This document shows, piece after piece, positions 24,140 through 35,254 of a stretch of DNA of 64,000 nt (positions are counted from its first letter, which is position 1; each line of letters begins with the position of its first letter). Where the stretch lies: the NCBI GenBank assembly GCA_028015205.1, contig CM051511.1:30000001-30064000 (forward strand), given 5' to 3'. The stretch comes from Mytilisepta virgata (Eukaryota; Mollusca; Bivalvia; Mytilida; Mytilidae). The position numbers were made by a program, and so were the translations under genes. The notes under the pieces were generated by a model. It was not told where the DNA came from. It ran no database searches and was given only the letters and a program-made list of their open reading frames with translations.

Positions 24140-24350
24140 TGACTAAACATCGAGTTAGAGTTCGAGTTCGAGTTAGAGTTAAAGTTCGAGTTAGAGTTCG
24201 AGTTACAGTTCGAGTTAGAGTTCGAGTTCGAGTTAAAGTTCGAGTTAGAGTTCGAGTTCAAGTTAATCTTCGAGTTAACTCGAGATATTGATTCCTAATG
24301 TCATTTATCGAGTTGCATGTCGAGTTAAAATTCGAGTTACGGATTAAGTT
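24140..24350 (+). repeat. GAGTT minisatellite, left arm
   Basis: Irregular array of GAGTTCGAGTTAGAGTTAAA-type hexamers forming most of the left inverted arm of the element at 24135-27426. Confidence 0.9.
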
Positions 24351-25029
24351 TAGGGGGAGGGCTGTAAAAAATTGCATAGGCTCATAAAAAAATAGCTAAA
24401 TTTGTTGACACCCCCATAAAGATATCTCTACACTTTTCAGACCCAGAAAAATACGCTATTATTTTTCTTTTTGAACGCACCCCCCCAAATACCTGCAATT
24501 TTTGGGACCCCTAAACAATATAGTAAAATCGAGAATAAATAGTAGTGCAGAACATTTTGGGGGTTAAGTTATTGTGCGTAGATTTTTATTCTTCGACCTT
24601 TATAATCATCTGGACACCGGATATAGCTATCAAATGCATGTAGATCCTGTATGATTAAAAAAAGTTTTTTTTCAAAACTTCCTTAAAATAATCCGTACAC
24701 TGAATCGTGGGATTTGTGTTACAAAACTATATCCTTCTAAATAATATAAACGTTGTGAATATTGTTTCTTGTTTTTTTTTATATTGCGTATTTGACTGAT
24801 GCGGAAGCCAAACCACATTGCCTATGTTACTAAAAATAGAGCATATGGGTCAGACAGTAGTTTTGAAAATTATCTCAGAAGAAATGTCTTTAAGAGAAAA
24901 TCTTGCAAGTTAAAAACGACCAGAAGGACAAGATCTACTTGCATTTCATTTTTTTGTAGAAATCGTATCACCCGTCTTGGAGTTATTGCCCCTGAATTGT
25001 TGATTTTTAGCTTTTTTGTTATTGTTTTT

Positions 25030-26455
25030 TAATATAAAAATCTTCTCCTCTAAAACTACAGGGCCTATTGGAACCAAAAATTGTTATAATAGTTATGGGA
25101 TGGTCCCCTTTAAACTTTTTATCTGGCGTGTTCGTCCGTCGTCCAAGATTGCCGTCACGGCCCGACATAATTAAACTTAGGACCCTATGGGAAATACAAT
25201 TTGAAGATCTCCTCTGTAACTGCTGGGCCTATTAGAACCAAACTTTGGTGGAAAAGTCCTTGGGTGCTCCCCTTCTAAAATGTGTCTGTTGTTCCCGACC
25301 TTCAACCAAGATAGATGCCGGAGATAATTATAGAAAAGGGGGAAGGAAATTTTTAAAATATTTTCCTCAAAAACTATACAAAGTCAACATCAGCCAAATT
25401 TTACTTTAATGATCTTAAGATGGTCCTCTTCCAAAACGGTGTCACCTAATGCCGACCTCTGCTACCACGGTGGCCTCTCTCTAAATCCACTGGGCAATTT
25501 GGCCTAATTCATCATTAGGGGTGTCCAGTTTCAATATTGTGTCGAAGGATGCATCGAACCAATAAACTTAAGGGAACAACCATTTAACTTTAAAAAGGGG
25601 GGGTGGTGGTGGGGGGGAGGGGGTGGGGTTATAGTTTTTTTTTGTGAAAAAAAACTGATCCAAAGGGAAGAAAAAAAAATAATCTTTTGCAGTAACGGCC
25701 AAAAATGTAATCTGTTTTACAAAACTATGGAAAAAAAATTTCTGGTTTAGATATATTTTTTCCAAAATAAATATTTGAATCCGAGAGTTGATTTAATAAA
25801 TCACAAGCATTACAAGAAAAGCTTAATTATTTAATACAAACCTGACTTGATTTATTTTGAACATAATGTAAGATTTTCCTTAGTTTTTCAGTCATGCTTG
25901 ACCTTTCAGTGATTAACCATCAAGATGAAGAGCAACAATCATGACAATCAAAGCATTGTTCCTTTTTTTGGCAGGTCTTGTTTCTTATTGGCTGATATAT
26001 AAAAATCTTTACAGGAAAACATATATGGGAGGTTATTTACAAAGTTTCCTCATTTCGTCCCAATCGGGCAACAAACATGGCCGTCATGGGTAATTCTTTT
26101 TTGTCATTGGTTGATTTATAAAAAAATCTGGAAATACTTGGCCAAAACTGTCAGCCAAACTTGACAGGAAAGTATCCGTTTGGAAAGTCTTATGAAATGA
26201 ATCTTTTACATCCTGGTTGGACGACAAGCATGGCTGCCATGGACAATTCTTGTTTTTGATAGGCTGATATAATGAAATCTTCTCTGAAACAGCTTGGCCA
26301 AATGAAACGATACTTGAAAAGAAGCATCTGTGGGAGGCTTTTTTACAAACTTTTCTCATTTTGTTTAGATCATGTGACAAACATGGCCGCCATGGGCAAT
26401 TCTTGTTTCTGCCAGGTGAGCGATACAGGCTCATGCAGGCCTCTGAGCCTCTAGT
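25030..26455 (-). mobile_element. R2 element, minus copy, nested inside the foldback-like element
   Basis: Reads on the minus strand. The end at 26410-26455 is CCAGGTGAGCGATACAGGCT, then GAGCCTCTAGTTT, the mirror of the 19763 start. Internal units with CAAACATGGCCGCCATGGGC-like blocks recur at about 26065, 26225 and 26380 (~160 bp apart), and CCTATTGGAACCAAA/CCTATTAGAACCAAA blocks at 25070 and 25230. Between them, 25560-25800 holds G-rich and A-rich low-complexity sequence. Confidence 0.75.
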
Positions 26456-27200
26456 TTAAATATGCATACATGTAAATATACCCAATGTGTGTCTACTCAT
26501 TACACATTGCGTATTGTGTGGAATTATGATTGTTATAATGAAATACAAAGTACAGAGAAAATGATGTTATATTCTATTTTAAAGAATTAATATAGAAAAA
26601 CAAAATAAAAGTCATTAACATATCAGAAATATGCAAATGTTTTATTATAAAAACAAATTCATAGTATATACCATTTTTATTTACTGCTACTTTCATGACT
26701 TTCTGGGCATTGCTCAAAAAAAATTCTGATCCGACTTGGTAAGAAAAAAAATAATTTGGTTTGATTGTATTAAAAAAAAATAAAATTATCTCCATACTTT
26801 GAAAAAAAAAAATTCAAACCAATATTAAAAAAACATACCCCCCCCTTTTGAAGTTAAATTTTGTCCCCTTACGGGTGAGCTTATATGTGCTCCTTGTAGC
26901 CTCTTGTTTGTTTAAAATATTGTTTGTAGTATAGAGTACTTACTTGTAGGCTTGATATGTCGTGTTCACATTTTTCTAAATTTGGGCCAAATATAGTGTA
27001 TATACATCCGTCCATATGTTGAAGATCGTATGGTAGAGTCTGGTTGACTAGGATTGATGGTCTACACCCGGAATAAAAGAAAGCTTAAATTCTTATTGAA
27101 ATTTTATTAAACTGTGACTAAAATGTCTGTTGAACAACACTTCCAATTCGTCACTGATTTCCGTATTAGAAAAAAAATGTACCAGGAACAAGTGCCTTTA
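26456..27200. other. Interior of the foldback-like element, no gene
   Basis: AT-rich with A and C homopolymer runs (for example near 26840). The 73-codon minus opening at 26574-26795 is not supported by start context or any domain. Confidence 0.5.
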
Positions 27201-27204
27201 TCTT

Positions 27205-27425
27205 AACTCGAACTTTAACTCGAACTGTAACTCTAACTCGTAATGTAACTCGATAAATGACATAAGAAATTAATATCTCGAGTTCGCTCAAACTTCAACT
27301 CGAACTCGAATTATAACTCGAACTCTAACTCGAACTTCAACTCGAACTCTAACATTAACTCGAACTCTAACTCGAACACTAACTCTAACTTTAACTCGAA
27401 CTCGAACTCGATGTTTAGTCACACC
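27205..27425 (-). repeat. GAGTT minisatellite, right arm (inverted)
   Basis: The complement of the left array (AACTCGAACTCTAACTCGAA-type). It produces an Arg-Val-rich opening on the minus strand (27288-27515), which is an artefact of the repeat. Confidence 0.9.
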
Positions 27426-27531
27426 CCAGAGAAACAAATATGGAAAACTCCGCAAAATCAAGAACAAAATCACTCTGGAATTTTTAAATAATATATATCC
27501 AAATATTTGTACCAAATTTCATTAAAATTTA

Positions 27532-27792
27532 GGGGGCCTCGGTGGCCGAGTGGTCTAGGTAGTTCGTCATGACTACTAATGATCACTAGCCTGTCAACGC
27601 TGTGGTTGTGGGTTCGAATCTCACCTGTGGCGGGGTGTGTTCGACTCCAATCTTAATTGACAAAGATTGCCAATTTTCCTACCGAAGGTCGGTGGTTCTC
27701 TCCGGGTACTCCGGCTTCCTCCACCAATAAAAACTGGCCGCCGTGAAATAGCCAAATGTGCTGAAAACGGCGTAAAACCCCAACTAAACAAA
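27532..27792 (+). mobile_element. tRNA-derived SINE, intact, perfect 12-bp target duplication
   Basis: Same family as 1200-1466: A box TGGCCGAGTGGT, B box GTTCGAATCTC, core CGGTGGTTCTCTCCGGGTAC and AAAACTGGCCGCC, tail AAACAAA. The flanks CATTAAAATTTA at 27520-27531 and 27793-27804 are identical, so the copy is recent and was LINE-mobilised. Confidence 0.95.
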
Positions 27793-27804
27793 CATTAAAA
27801 TTTA

Positions 27805-29112
27805 ATGACATGTCATGAGGACACACCAACAAGGCTTTTGCATGGTTAATATGGTAGATTGAGTGTTAAAGATATATCATACTTTCCAGATTTACCAATA
27901 ATAAATTGTTGATATCTTAATGGTATCATCTTTCAATTAAGCTAATAAAAATATGGGGTTACCGACCAGTTTATAGAGTTATGACGTTATTACCTTGTTT
28001 TGAATCTACCGCTTATATAATTATTTGGCCTATATTTTTTTCAAGATAGTTTTTCAGGGAAAACCCGTATTGAAGTCGGCATGACTTATGTAACAAAAAT
28101 ATGTCACAATGAAATAAATAAAAGTATGGTGTGGGCACAAAGTGGTATTAATAACTTCCCGCCATTTTTATTAGGGACTCAAAGTACGCAAAATCCCAAA
28201 CATTTGACCAATAATAATATAATTAAATTTTTACAGAATATGGAGACTTACCTATTCATCAGATTAAGAATATAAAAAATTTGGTCACCGTGTCAGGGGA
28301 AAAGATATTTACCGAAAATGGATAAAAAAAAATGGCGGGAAAAAAATGAGCGTCTTTTGTTGTTTTTTTAATACAAATAGCTTATATTGGGTTGTTAGAG
28401 ACTTTTCATTTTAAATCTGTTTGAAAAAAAAACAACCAACAAGAAGGTTGATACTCTTCTTAGAACTTTGATTTTTAAGAAAATTATGCCATATAAACTT
28501 TTGACATGTGGTTTTAACTCTAGGCTTTTAACCGTTTTATCTAGTGTGGCCAAGTGTATTATAATGAGTTTCTTTTTTCTCGCATTGTATTAATTTCTAT
28601 CACACTTATCTTTTATGTAAAACTCTAAATAATTCAATGGTCGGGAGTCTGGTCATATTTAATAAGATGTTCAGCACAGAGTACTATCACTAGTGGCGAA
28701 TAGGGACAACCCTTGCATGATGGGTAACGGAATAGAAATTTCGCAGAATATTGTAAAACGTCATAGACAAATTGCGAAACAATAACGTTCAAAAACAATA
28801 GTAGGATTTTTCTTTAAGACTTCTTCTCCGATGACAAATATGACAAATTGTAATTGTGGGATTTAGAAAAAAAAAACAAGTATTGCATATGCGCCATTTT
28901 AATCTTTCAAGCATTTTTTTTTACATTTGCGTTACATGTATCTCAAATAACAGATTAACCCTTTCATTGCCAATCGATTTACCTGATCAGTGTCGGAGCT
29001 GTTCGAGGACTTGTTTTTTTTATGGTCAATCTTCCCAGCGATTGTGTTACGTAACAATCGAACACGTAGATTCCATAGACAGCGCTGCCATCTTGCTGAT
29101 CGCATTTCAACT

Positions 29113-29151
<39 letters not shown>

Positions 29152-30780
29152 TTTCCGTTTTTTTTTCTATATATTTTTGTTTATATTTCAGGGGTGGTAC
29201 ACCAATTATAAAAGAGATCTGTCTATTCTGAACACATGTATTTGAATGATATTTTAAGATTTTTTCCATTTAAAAGTCAAATTTTAAGAATGTGATTTTT
29301 ATAATAGATACTCAGCTCAGAAATGGATTTTTACCAGAAATTCACATGTAAAATGACCTTAAAAACGAACGTTAGGGTTGGAATTCGGTTCACAGACAAG
29401 GTGTGCGAATATTTAAATACAGTGTGAAAATAATAACATGACTACACGTTAACTTCAAGTTAAAACTAAGCCTTAGGACCAAAAACAAGAAATTAGAACA
29501 ACCCGTCCTGCGACTAGTCAATGCAGAGATTAGGACAGGTTCAATTCTCGGGTCCAACCAGTCATAATTTCTGCTTTATTGATTTTTCAAAACTCTGGTC
29601 CGATTTCTTAAACTGACCAACCACTGTTCTCTTCCCCCAAATGCAGAGGTTTGAATATTTACATGTATATTGATATTTGGTTTCAATTTGATTTGCCATT
29701 AAGTTCTAATGTACACAGTCTAATGACATAAACGTCCTGTTACGAATTTTTGAAATTTATATTTAAAGAAGAAAAAAATACGTTTTGAAATACACAACAT
29801 GTATCTTGCATGTGAAGTAGCCTGTACAAATTTTATGAATATAACGTAAACATTTCTCAAGTGTGAAATATGTCCAAAAAAAAAAAGAAAACAAAAGTGA
29901 AATATGTAAAAAAAAAAAAAAAAAAAAAAACAAAAAACTTGATTAAATTTCATCATGCAAAGAAGTAAATTTCGTTAATTAAGTTTTACTGCAAGATTGG
30001 AATATATGTCTTCTGACATACATTGCGGTAATGACAAGAAGAACAAACTGTTTTTAGGTATACTGATTATTCAAGTTTGCTAGCAATCGTTATTGTATTG
30101 ATTTTGAAACATTTTATATACCGCCAGAACTTGTGATCAACAACTTATGCATAAACAAACAATTCTACTTAATATTAATATTAATATCTTCTTGTAGAAG
30201 AAAGAACTAATAAGCTAGCTTGGAATGGGCATTTTAAGAAAATTAAGGACTCGTCTGAATATTTATATAACATATATGATTTTAAATAACTATATGCACC
30301 CAGAAAGATGAAATTTCTTCAACCATATTTCTAAATATGTTTAATATTAACGTTCCACAGCCGAAAAGTTTTGTTTCTACTGTAAGACATAACTTACGAA
30401 AATTGGATATGTCTAAAATTGTCTTAATTACGACTGAACCAGTTGAAACTGTAAGTTGTGTGATACGACTATTCAAATTGATTAAGTTACTAACATTTTG
30501 AAAAATCTGCTTCATGCACCGAGATGTACAAGACAATAGACGGACATTTTTGTCAAATACCAGCCAATTTGTGCAAATGGTTTAGGCTCTATTTGTAAAG
30601 TTACCTGAGATTATTTCATTACACAGTTAAAACTGTTTGAAATTCAAATCCATGCGCATAAACTACATGTATATACTATGTTAAATATTCGAAGGAAGTT
30701 TTTCTTACCATGAACATTCTCCCAAGCTAGTAACCCACGTTTGATCTCAAACGACAATTTTTTTCTTGTTTATTCATACT
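27805..30780. other. Long gene-poor stretch
   Basis: AT-rich. It contains a ~34-base T run at 29113-29146 and an A run near 29909-29931. Openings at 28856-29245 and 29720-29956 are driven by these runs. Next to the T run, the minus strand reads AAGATGGCAGCGCTG and nearby TTACGTAA. These resemble a YY1-type start motif and a CRE, but no exon follows. The 84-codon minus opening at 30282-30536 has no recognisable domain. Confidence 0.5.
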
Positions 30781-30799
30781 TTGTCTTAATTTTCTGCAG

Positions 30800-30903
30800 C
30801 ACCATATTGTCAGGAAAATCAGGACACGAAGATAAAGTCAAGAAATGTTTTTCTTGTAGTCCATCACGATCGGTTAAGACATGTTTGAATCAGTTCAGCA
30901 CAG
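30800..30903 (+). CDS. Candidate internal exon of an unknown Cys-containing protein
   Basis: A strong acceptor (GTCTTAATTTTCTGCAG) precedes 104 open bases ending at CAG|GTACAT. Flanking intron phases would be 2 and 1. The frame reads TILSGKSGHEDKVKKC, then FSCSPSRSVKTCLNQFST. A CxxC pair with a third Cys vaguely recalls Ly6/uPAR-like folds, which is a guess. A diverged paralogue with the same polypyrimidine tract sits at 32799-32900. No partner exons were found, so the gene is unproven. Confidence 0.35.
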
Positions 30904-30949
30904 GTACATTTTAACTTTTTATAATTCATTCGTAATATTTATACCCCCG

Positions 30950-31960
30950 CTTTTGAAAAAAAAGCGGGGTATATAGTATTCGGTGTGTCCGTCCGTCCGT
31001 TCGTCCGACCTTTGTATCGCAACTCCTCCTAAACTACTGATGGAATTTGATGAAACTTTCAGAGAATCTTTATCCCATGATGGCATTGTGCACCTCCTAT
31101 TTTAGAATTTGATCGGACCAATTTTTGGGGTTTCCCATAGAAAAACATGGACTTTGACTTTCAATGTGATAGGGGGTACCATGATGCCATCCGCAACTCC
31201 TCCTAAACCACTGTATGGAATTTGATGAAACTTAAAATTTCAGAGGATCTTTATTACATGATGCCATAGTGCACCTCCTATTATAATTTTAGATTTTGAT
31301 CTGATGAATATTTGGGGCTACCCATACCAAAACATGGACTTTGACATTCATTGTGATAGGAGTACCATGATGCCATCCGCAGCTCCTCCTAAACCTCTGA
31401 ATGGAATTTGAAGACTTTCAGAGGATCTTTATTACATGATGCTGTAGTGCATCTCCTATTTTAGATTTTGATCTGACCAACATTTGGGGTTTCCCGTACC
31501 AACATATGGACTTTGCCATTCATTGTGATAGGGGGTTCCAGTATGCCACCCGCAACTCCTCCTAAACCTCTGAATGAAATTTTATGAAACTTTAAGAGAA
31601 TCTTTTTTACATGATGCTATAGTGCACCTCCTGTTTTAGATTCTGATCTGACCAACATTTGGGGTTTTCCATACCAAAACATGGACCTTGCCATTCCTTG
31701 TGATAGGGGGTACCAGTATGCCATCCGCAAACTCCTCCTAAACCACTAAAGGGAATTCCATGAGACTTTCAAAGAATCTTTATCACATGATGCCATAATG
31801 CACCTCCTATCTGACCAACTTTTTGGGTTTTCCATAACAAAACATTGACTTTGCCATTCCTTGTGATAGGGGGTACAAGTATGCCATCCACAACTCCTCC
31901 TTAACCACCGAATGGAATTTGATGCATCATTACGTCACAGCTTTTTAAAAATTTCATCTC
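30950..31960 (+). mobile_element. Repeat element with terminal hairpin and ~175-bp tandem units
   Basis: Starts with CCCCCGCTTTTGAAAAAAAAGCGGGG, a perfect small hairpin, then a GTCCGTCCGTCCG run. Six units begin with GCAACTCCTCCTAAACC-like text at about 31017, 31189, 31373, 31547, 31723 and 31885. Each contains TGATGAAACTTTCAGAG and ATGATGCCATAGTGCACCTC blocks. A common mollusc repeat type; non-coding. Confidence 0.8.
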
Positions 31961-32099
31961 ACTGCTGTTGGAGTTTTCCTATCCAAAATATTGACATTTC
32001 CTTTCACGTATCTTGTGTAAGGCGGGAGTATCAAGTAGTGAGATTTGCTCACAGTATTTCTAGTTTTAAACTGGTCTTGGCCATTAATGATTGACTTCA

Positions 32100-32680
32100 A
32101 GACGTTTTATCTTGTTATCTTGGTTTTATCTTAAATTTTAGAAATTTATAAAATCAAGACAATCATTATTAGGCAAAAATATGACCAAAATTGTGTTACT
32201 GGTGGAATTACGTTATAACATAACCGCTAAAAACACTGTACTCTAAACGCTGAGTAATAGAAAATTTACCAAATTAGAATACACGTACTTACTTTGTTGG
32301 TGGCATATGTGTAATACAAATAATAACTTTCAGAAAAAAAACATTAGAATGGGTCTCTGCCTATTTATTTAACGGTTTTCTATTATGCTGAAAAAAGTAA
32401 TGACATTTTTTTGTAACATTTGGTAAATTACCTTTTATGTCTAATTAAACTCTTTTTATAACGATTCATCAAAACTTTTAAAAAATGCAGGAACCTTTCC
32501 TGTATGCAACACATTTTACATTACGTTCTCATTTCAGTTGATTTAACTTTTGATGGAAAGTTACCTATGCATTAGGAGGAATGGTTAGATTATTTTTTAA
32601 TGGCATACTAATAAATACATTTAACTTAATGTGTAGTGAAAACAAATCATACCCATTCAAAAAGCATTCATATCAACCAC
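32100..32680. other. No gene recognised
   Basis: AT-rich, nothing supported. Confidence 0.45.
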
Positions 32681-32798
32681 ACATATGTTATATGTACTAC
32701 ACAATGTATACAGGATGGAGAAAACTAGTAACAAACATTATATCTTAATCGAACATTCTGATCTGGTTTTTTTCCTACTTTGTCTTGAATTTTTGCAG

Positions 32799-32900
32799 CA
32801 CCTAATATCCAAACAAAATAAAGATAAGATCAAACAAGGACGTGCAGTGTTCCAGGCAATCAAGATCGCCTAAGACAGTTTAGATCAGTTTAGCGGATGG
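32799..32900 (+). pseudogene. Decayed paralogue of the 30800-30903 exon
   Basis: It keeps the acceptor region (TTTGTCTTGAATTTTTGCAG) and the start CACCTAATATCC. It also keeps the end TTTAGATCAGTTTAGC, which parallels TTTGAATCAGTTCAGC in the first copy. The matching frame is interrupted by stops and the donor is lost. Confidence 0.5.
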
Positions 32901-32963
32901 AACGTTAAACATGATTGACTGCAAGAAATTTTGCTGAGATGTTTATATCACAAAGTTATAAAT

Positions 32964-33089
32964 ACATTGTATGTATACAAGAAAATCTGCATTGTTACCA
33001 TGCAAACCTTTAAATATGTCTACGATACATTGTATGTATATAAGAAAGTCTGCATCGTTACCATGCAAACCTTTAAATATGTCTACGAT
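32964..33089. repeat. 63-bp direct tandem duplication
   Basis: Two adjacent units starting ACATTGTATGTATA and ending AAATATGTCTACGAT, with four or five differences. Confidence 0.9.
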
Positions 33090-33920
33090 GGATAAACAAC
33101 AAAATGGATACCAGGAAAGGTCACCATTGACATACCAATCAGACAACGCCATCCGACAGACAGAACATCGGACAAAATAACACAGAACACAAACATAGAA
33201 CAACAGAAAGTCGGGGTAGTCTGATGGGTACAGCAACTGAACTTGGTGGGGGTTAAACCGCTTTTATTGGTATTAATAAGAAAGTTGAAGTTAGTAATTT
33301 GAAAATTAAAGTCGTCCCGTTTAGTATAGTTCTCTCCGTTTTAGGTATGTATCCTAAGATCTAAAAAGGAACAGAATCCCAAAGATTTCTCGAGACACAT
33401 TATTGCCAGAACGAACATTAATGTTGTCCAGTAAGAAGTGAAGGGCCTGTATCATGTCAACACCTGTCCAACAACTGTAATTTGCGTACTGATTTTACTG
33501 AAAAAATTTTTAAAAAAAAAATTATAATTTATAATGTTTTGTAACATCACTTTCAGTCACAGTTCCTTGAAAACTGTTTTAATTATCCGAATAAAATTAA
33601 TTCATGACTTTTTGTGATATTCAAGCCATGTAATTAATTAGCATAGCAAATTTATTTGTCATAACTTTTAAAGTTTTCTTATCTTCAGGCAACACGACGC
33701 ATGAAAAAATTACTTTGAAAATTGAATTTTTGACAACAATTGAATTAAGACTCACTTCTTTGTGAGTTATAGACCACATGTACATTCAAATTACATTAGT
33801 TGAAGAAAGATGTATCTGTTATGAACATCAGGAATTCAAAGCATATTGTTTTAAATAATATGATAAATAGATACATTGTACATTTCTGAGTGAGAAATAC
33901 TTTCATAATGTTTCCAGTAT
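33090..33920. other. No gene recognised
   Basis: Contains CAGACAACGCCATCCGACAG-type text near 33145-33180, which resembles the tail region of the RT element at 14205. The minus opening 32943-33236 spans the tandem duplication and is not supported. Confidence 0.4.
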
Positions 33921-33921
33921 A

Positions 33922-34189
33922 TTTTGTTTGTTAAGTGGGGTTTTACGCCGTTTTCAGCACATTTGGCCATTTCGCGGCGGCCAGTTTTTATTGGTGGAGG
34001 AAGCCGGAGTACCCGGAGAGAACCACCGACCTTCGGTAGGAAAATTGGCAACTCCTGTCAATTTAGATCGGAGTCGAACACACCCCGCAACAGGTGAGAT
34101 TCGAACTCACAACCCCAGTGTTGAGAGGCTAGTGATCATTAGTAGTCATGACGAACGAACTACCTAGACCACTCTGCCACCGAAGCCCC
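33922..34189 (-). mobile_element. tRNA-derived SINE, minus strand, 13-bp target duplication
   Basis: Third near-complete copy of the family, reading from 34189 down to 33922, with the same A box, B box, core and AAACAAA tail. The flanks TGTTTCCAGTATA (33909-33921) and TGTTTCTAGTATA (34190-34202) differ at one base. It appears to lie inside the Helitron-like element that continues at 34204. Confidence 0.93.
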
Positions 34190-34203
34190 TGTTTCTAGTA
34201 TAA

Positions 34204-34762
34204 ATGAACTTGTTTAAAGCGTCTTGAGAATATTTAAGTACTTGTTAGTCCTTGTTTGCTTAACGTTCAGTGGCAAATATAACATGTTTCTTCTGGACGA
34301 GAACCAGTTCAAAAGTATCAAACAATTTAAATAGAGGCTATGCACAAAGGGGAACCACTTTGGACTGTCACTGTAAAAGGCTGGTAGGGTGGGGTAATTT
34401 AACCTTCTGTAGCAGCCGTCACCCTAACGTTCAGTGGCAAATATAGCATGTTTCTTCTGGACGAGAACCAGCTCAAAAGTATAAAACAATTCAAATAGAG
34501 GCTAGGCACAAAGGGGAACCACTTTGGATTGTCACTGTAAAAGGCTGGTTGGGCGGGGTAATTTAACCTTCTGTAGCAGCCGTCAGCCTACTCTTTCGAA
34601 AACTACAGAAGGGTCTTTAGCGAGCAAGGAATGTGGCATTCTCAAACACGTTCCCCATTTTGGTCCGCAGTCAGGCTTTCCGTATTATGATCTGACAAAC
34701 ATAACGAGAGGTTCTCCCCTGTCCGCCGCGTGGTGACGCTCTAGACAGCTGTACGGGTTGAG
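34204..34762 (+). mobile_element. Helitron-like (HINE-type) element with two ~165-bp units, copy L
   Basis: Two units start at AACGTTCAGTGGCAAATATA (34262 and 34427). Each contains TTCTTCTGGACGAGAACCAG, CACAAAGGGGAACCACTTTG and AGGCTGG..GGGGTAATTTAAC. A unique right part follows, with TATTATGATCTGACAAACAT. The small hairpin ACGGGTTGAGCTCCCGT near 34755-34771, then CTAG 34 bases further, would suit a Helitron 3' end. An inverted copy lies at 49620-50163. The central ~165-bp repeats match what is described for bivalve Helentron-type elements; the assignment is inferred. Confidence 0.65.
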
Positions 34763-34956
34763 CTCCCGTGACCCATCACAGATGCCTAGTCCATAATTGT
34801 TTTTATCTGAAATCAATGTACAGGTAAGCAAATGCATTATCCGTACCTATTTTGTATTTATATTGTACCTTGGCAGTTCTGGTGGTAATTGTTCTAATGT
34901 TCAATTTGAAATAAGACACAACTGATGTAAAATCACTGATGGAATGGATCAGTTAA

Positions 34957-35229
34957 GGTGGTACCCAACACTTTCACTAAAATTAATTTGGCTCGTTTAA
35001 TTTCCATAAAATTTTGACAAAGTATTTACTTTGACCCATTGACAAAAATTTTAAAATTTCAAAACATTTGAACCAACCAATTCATCAGAAAAATTACACT
35101 GATTGTATAGCAGTTTGACAAACACTAATATTGATCATTGAAAAGCTTAATATTCCATTAACAACATAACGTTATTAAAACGTTTAGCTGATTTTACAGA
35201 GTTATCTCCCTGTAGTTGTAGGTACCACC
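34957..35229. mobile_element. TTAA-flanked MITE
   Basis: Terminal inverted repeats GGTGGTACC and GGTACCACC lie directly inside TTAA on both sides (34953-34956 and 35230-35233). The 273-bp body has no ORF. TTAA target duplications are typical of piggyBac-type transposition, though these termini are not the canonical piggyBac ones. Confidence 0.75.
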
Positions 35230-35254
35230 TTAAATAACTGAATCCATTGAAACA

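Larger units (their letters stand above)
24135..27426. mobile_element. Foldback-like element with minisatellite inverted arms and 9-bp target duplication
   Basis: The 9-mer CAGAGAAAC occurs directly at 24126-24134 and 27427-27435. Immediately inside both, in inverted orientation, is GGGTGTGACTAAACATCGAG. Each arm (24135-24350 and 27205-27426) is an array of GAGTT-based 6/12-mers (TTCGAGTTAGAG). The arrays are followed by the shared non-repeat block CTCGAGATATTGATT/CTCGAGATATTAATT, ATGTCATTTATCGAGTT. The interior is non-coding and includes an inserted R2 element (25030-26455). Arms made of short tandem repeats plus 9-bp duplications resemble Drosophila FB elements, and 9-bp duplications are typical of Mutator-like transposition. 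No transposase was found, so it is probably non-autonomous. Confidence 0.8.

Noticed and set aside
25568..25765. Proline-rich minus ORF
   Set aside because: Produced by a G/C homopolymer stretch inside a repeat element.
27288..27515. Arg-Val-rich minus-strand ORF
   Set aside because: It is a translation artefact of the GAGTT minisatellite arm.
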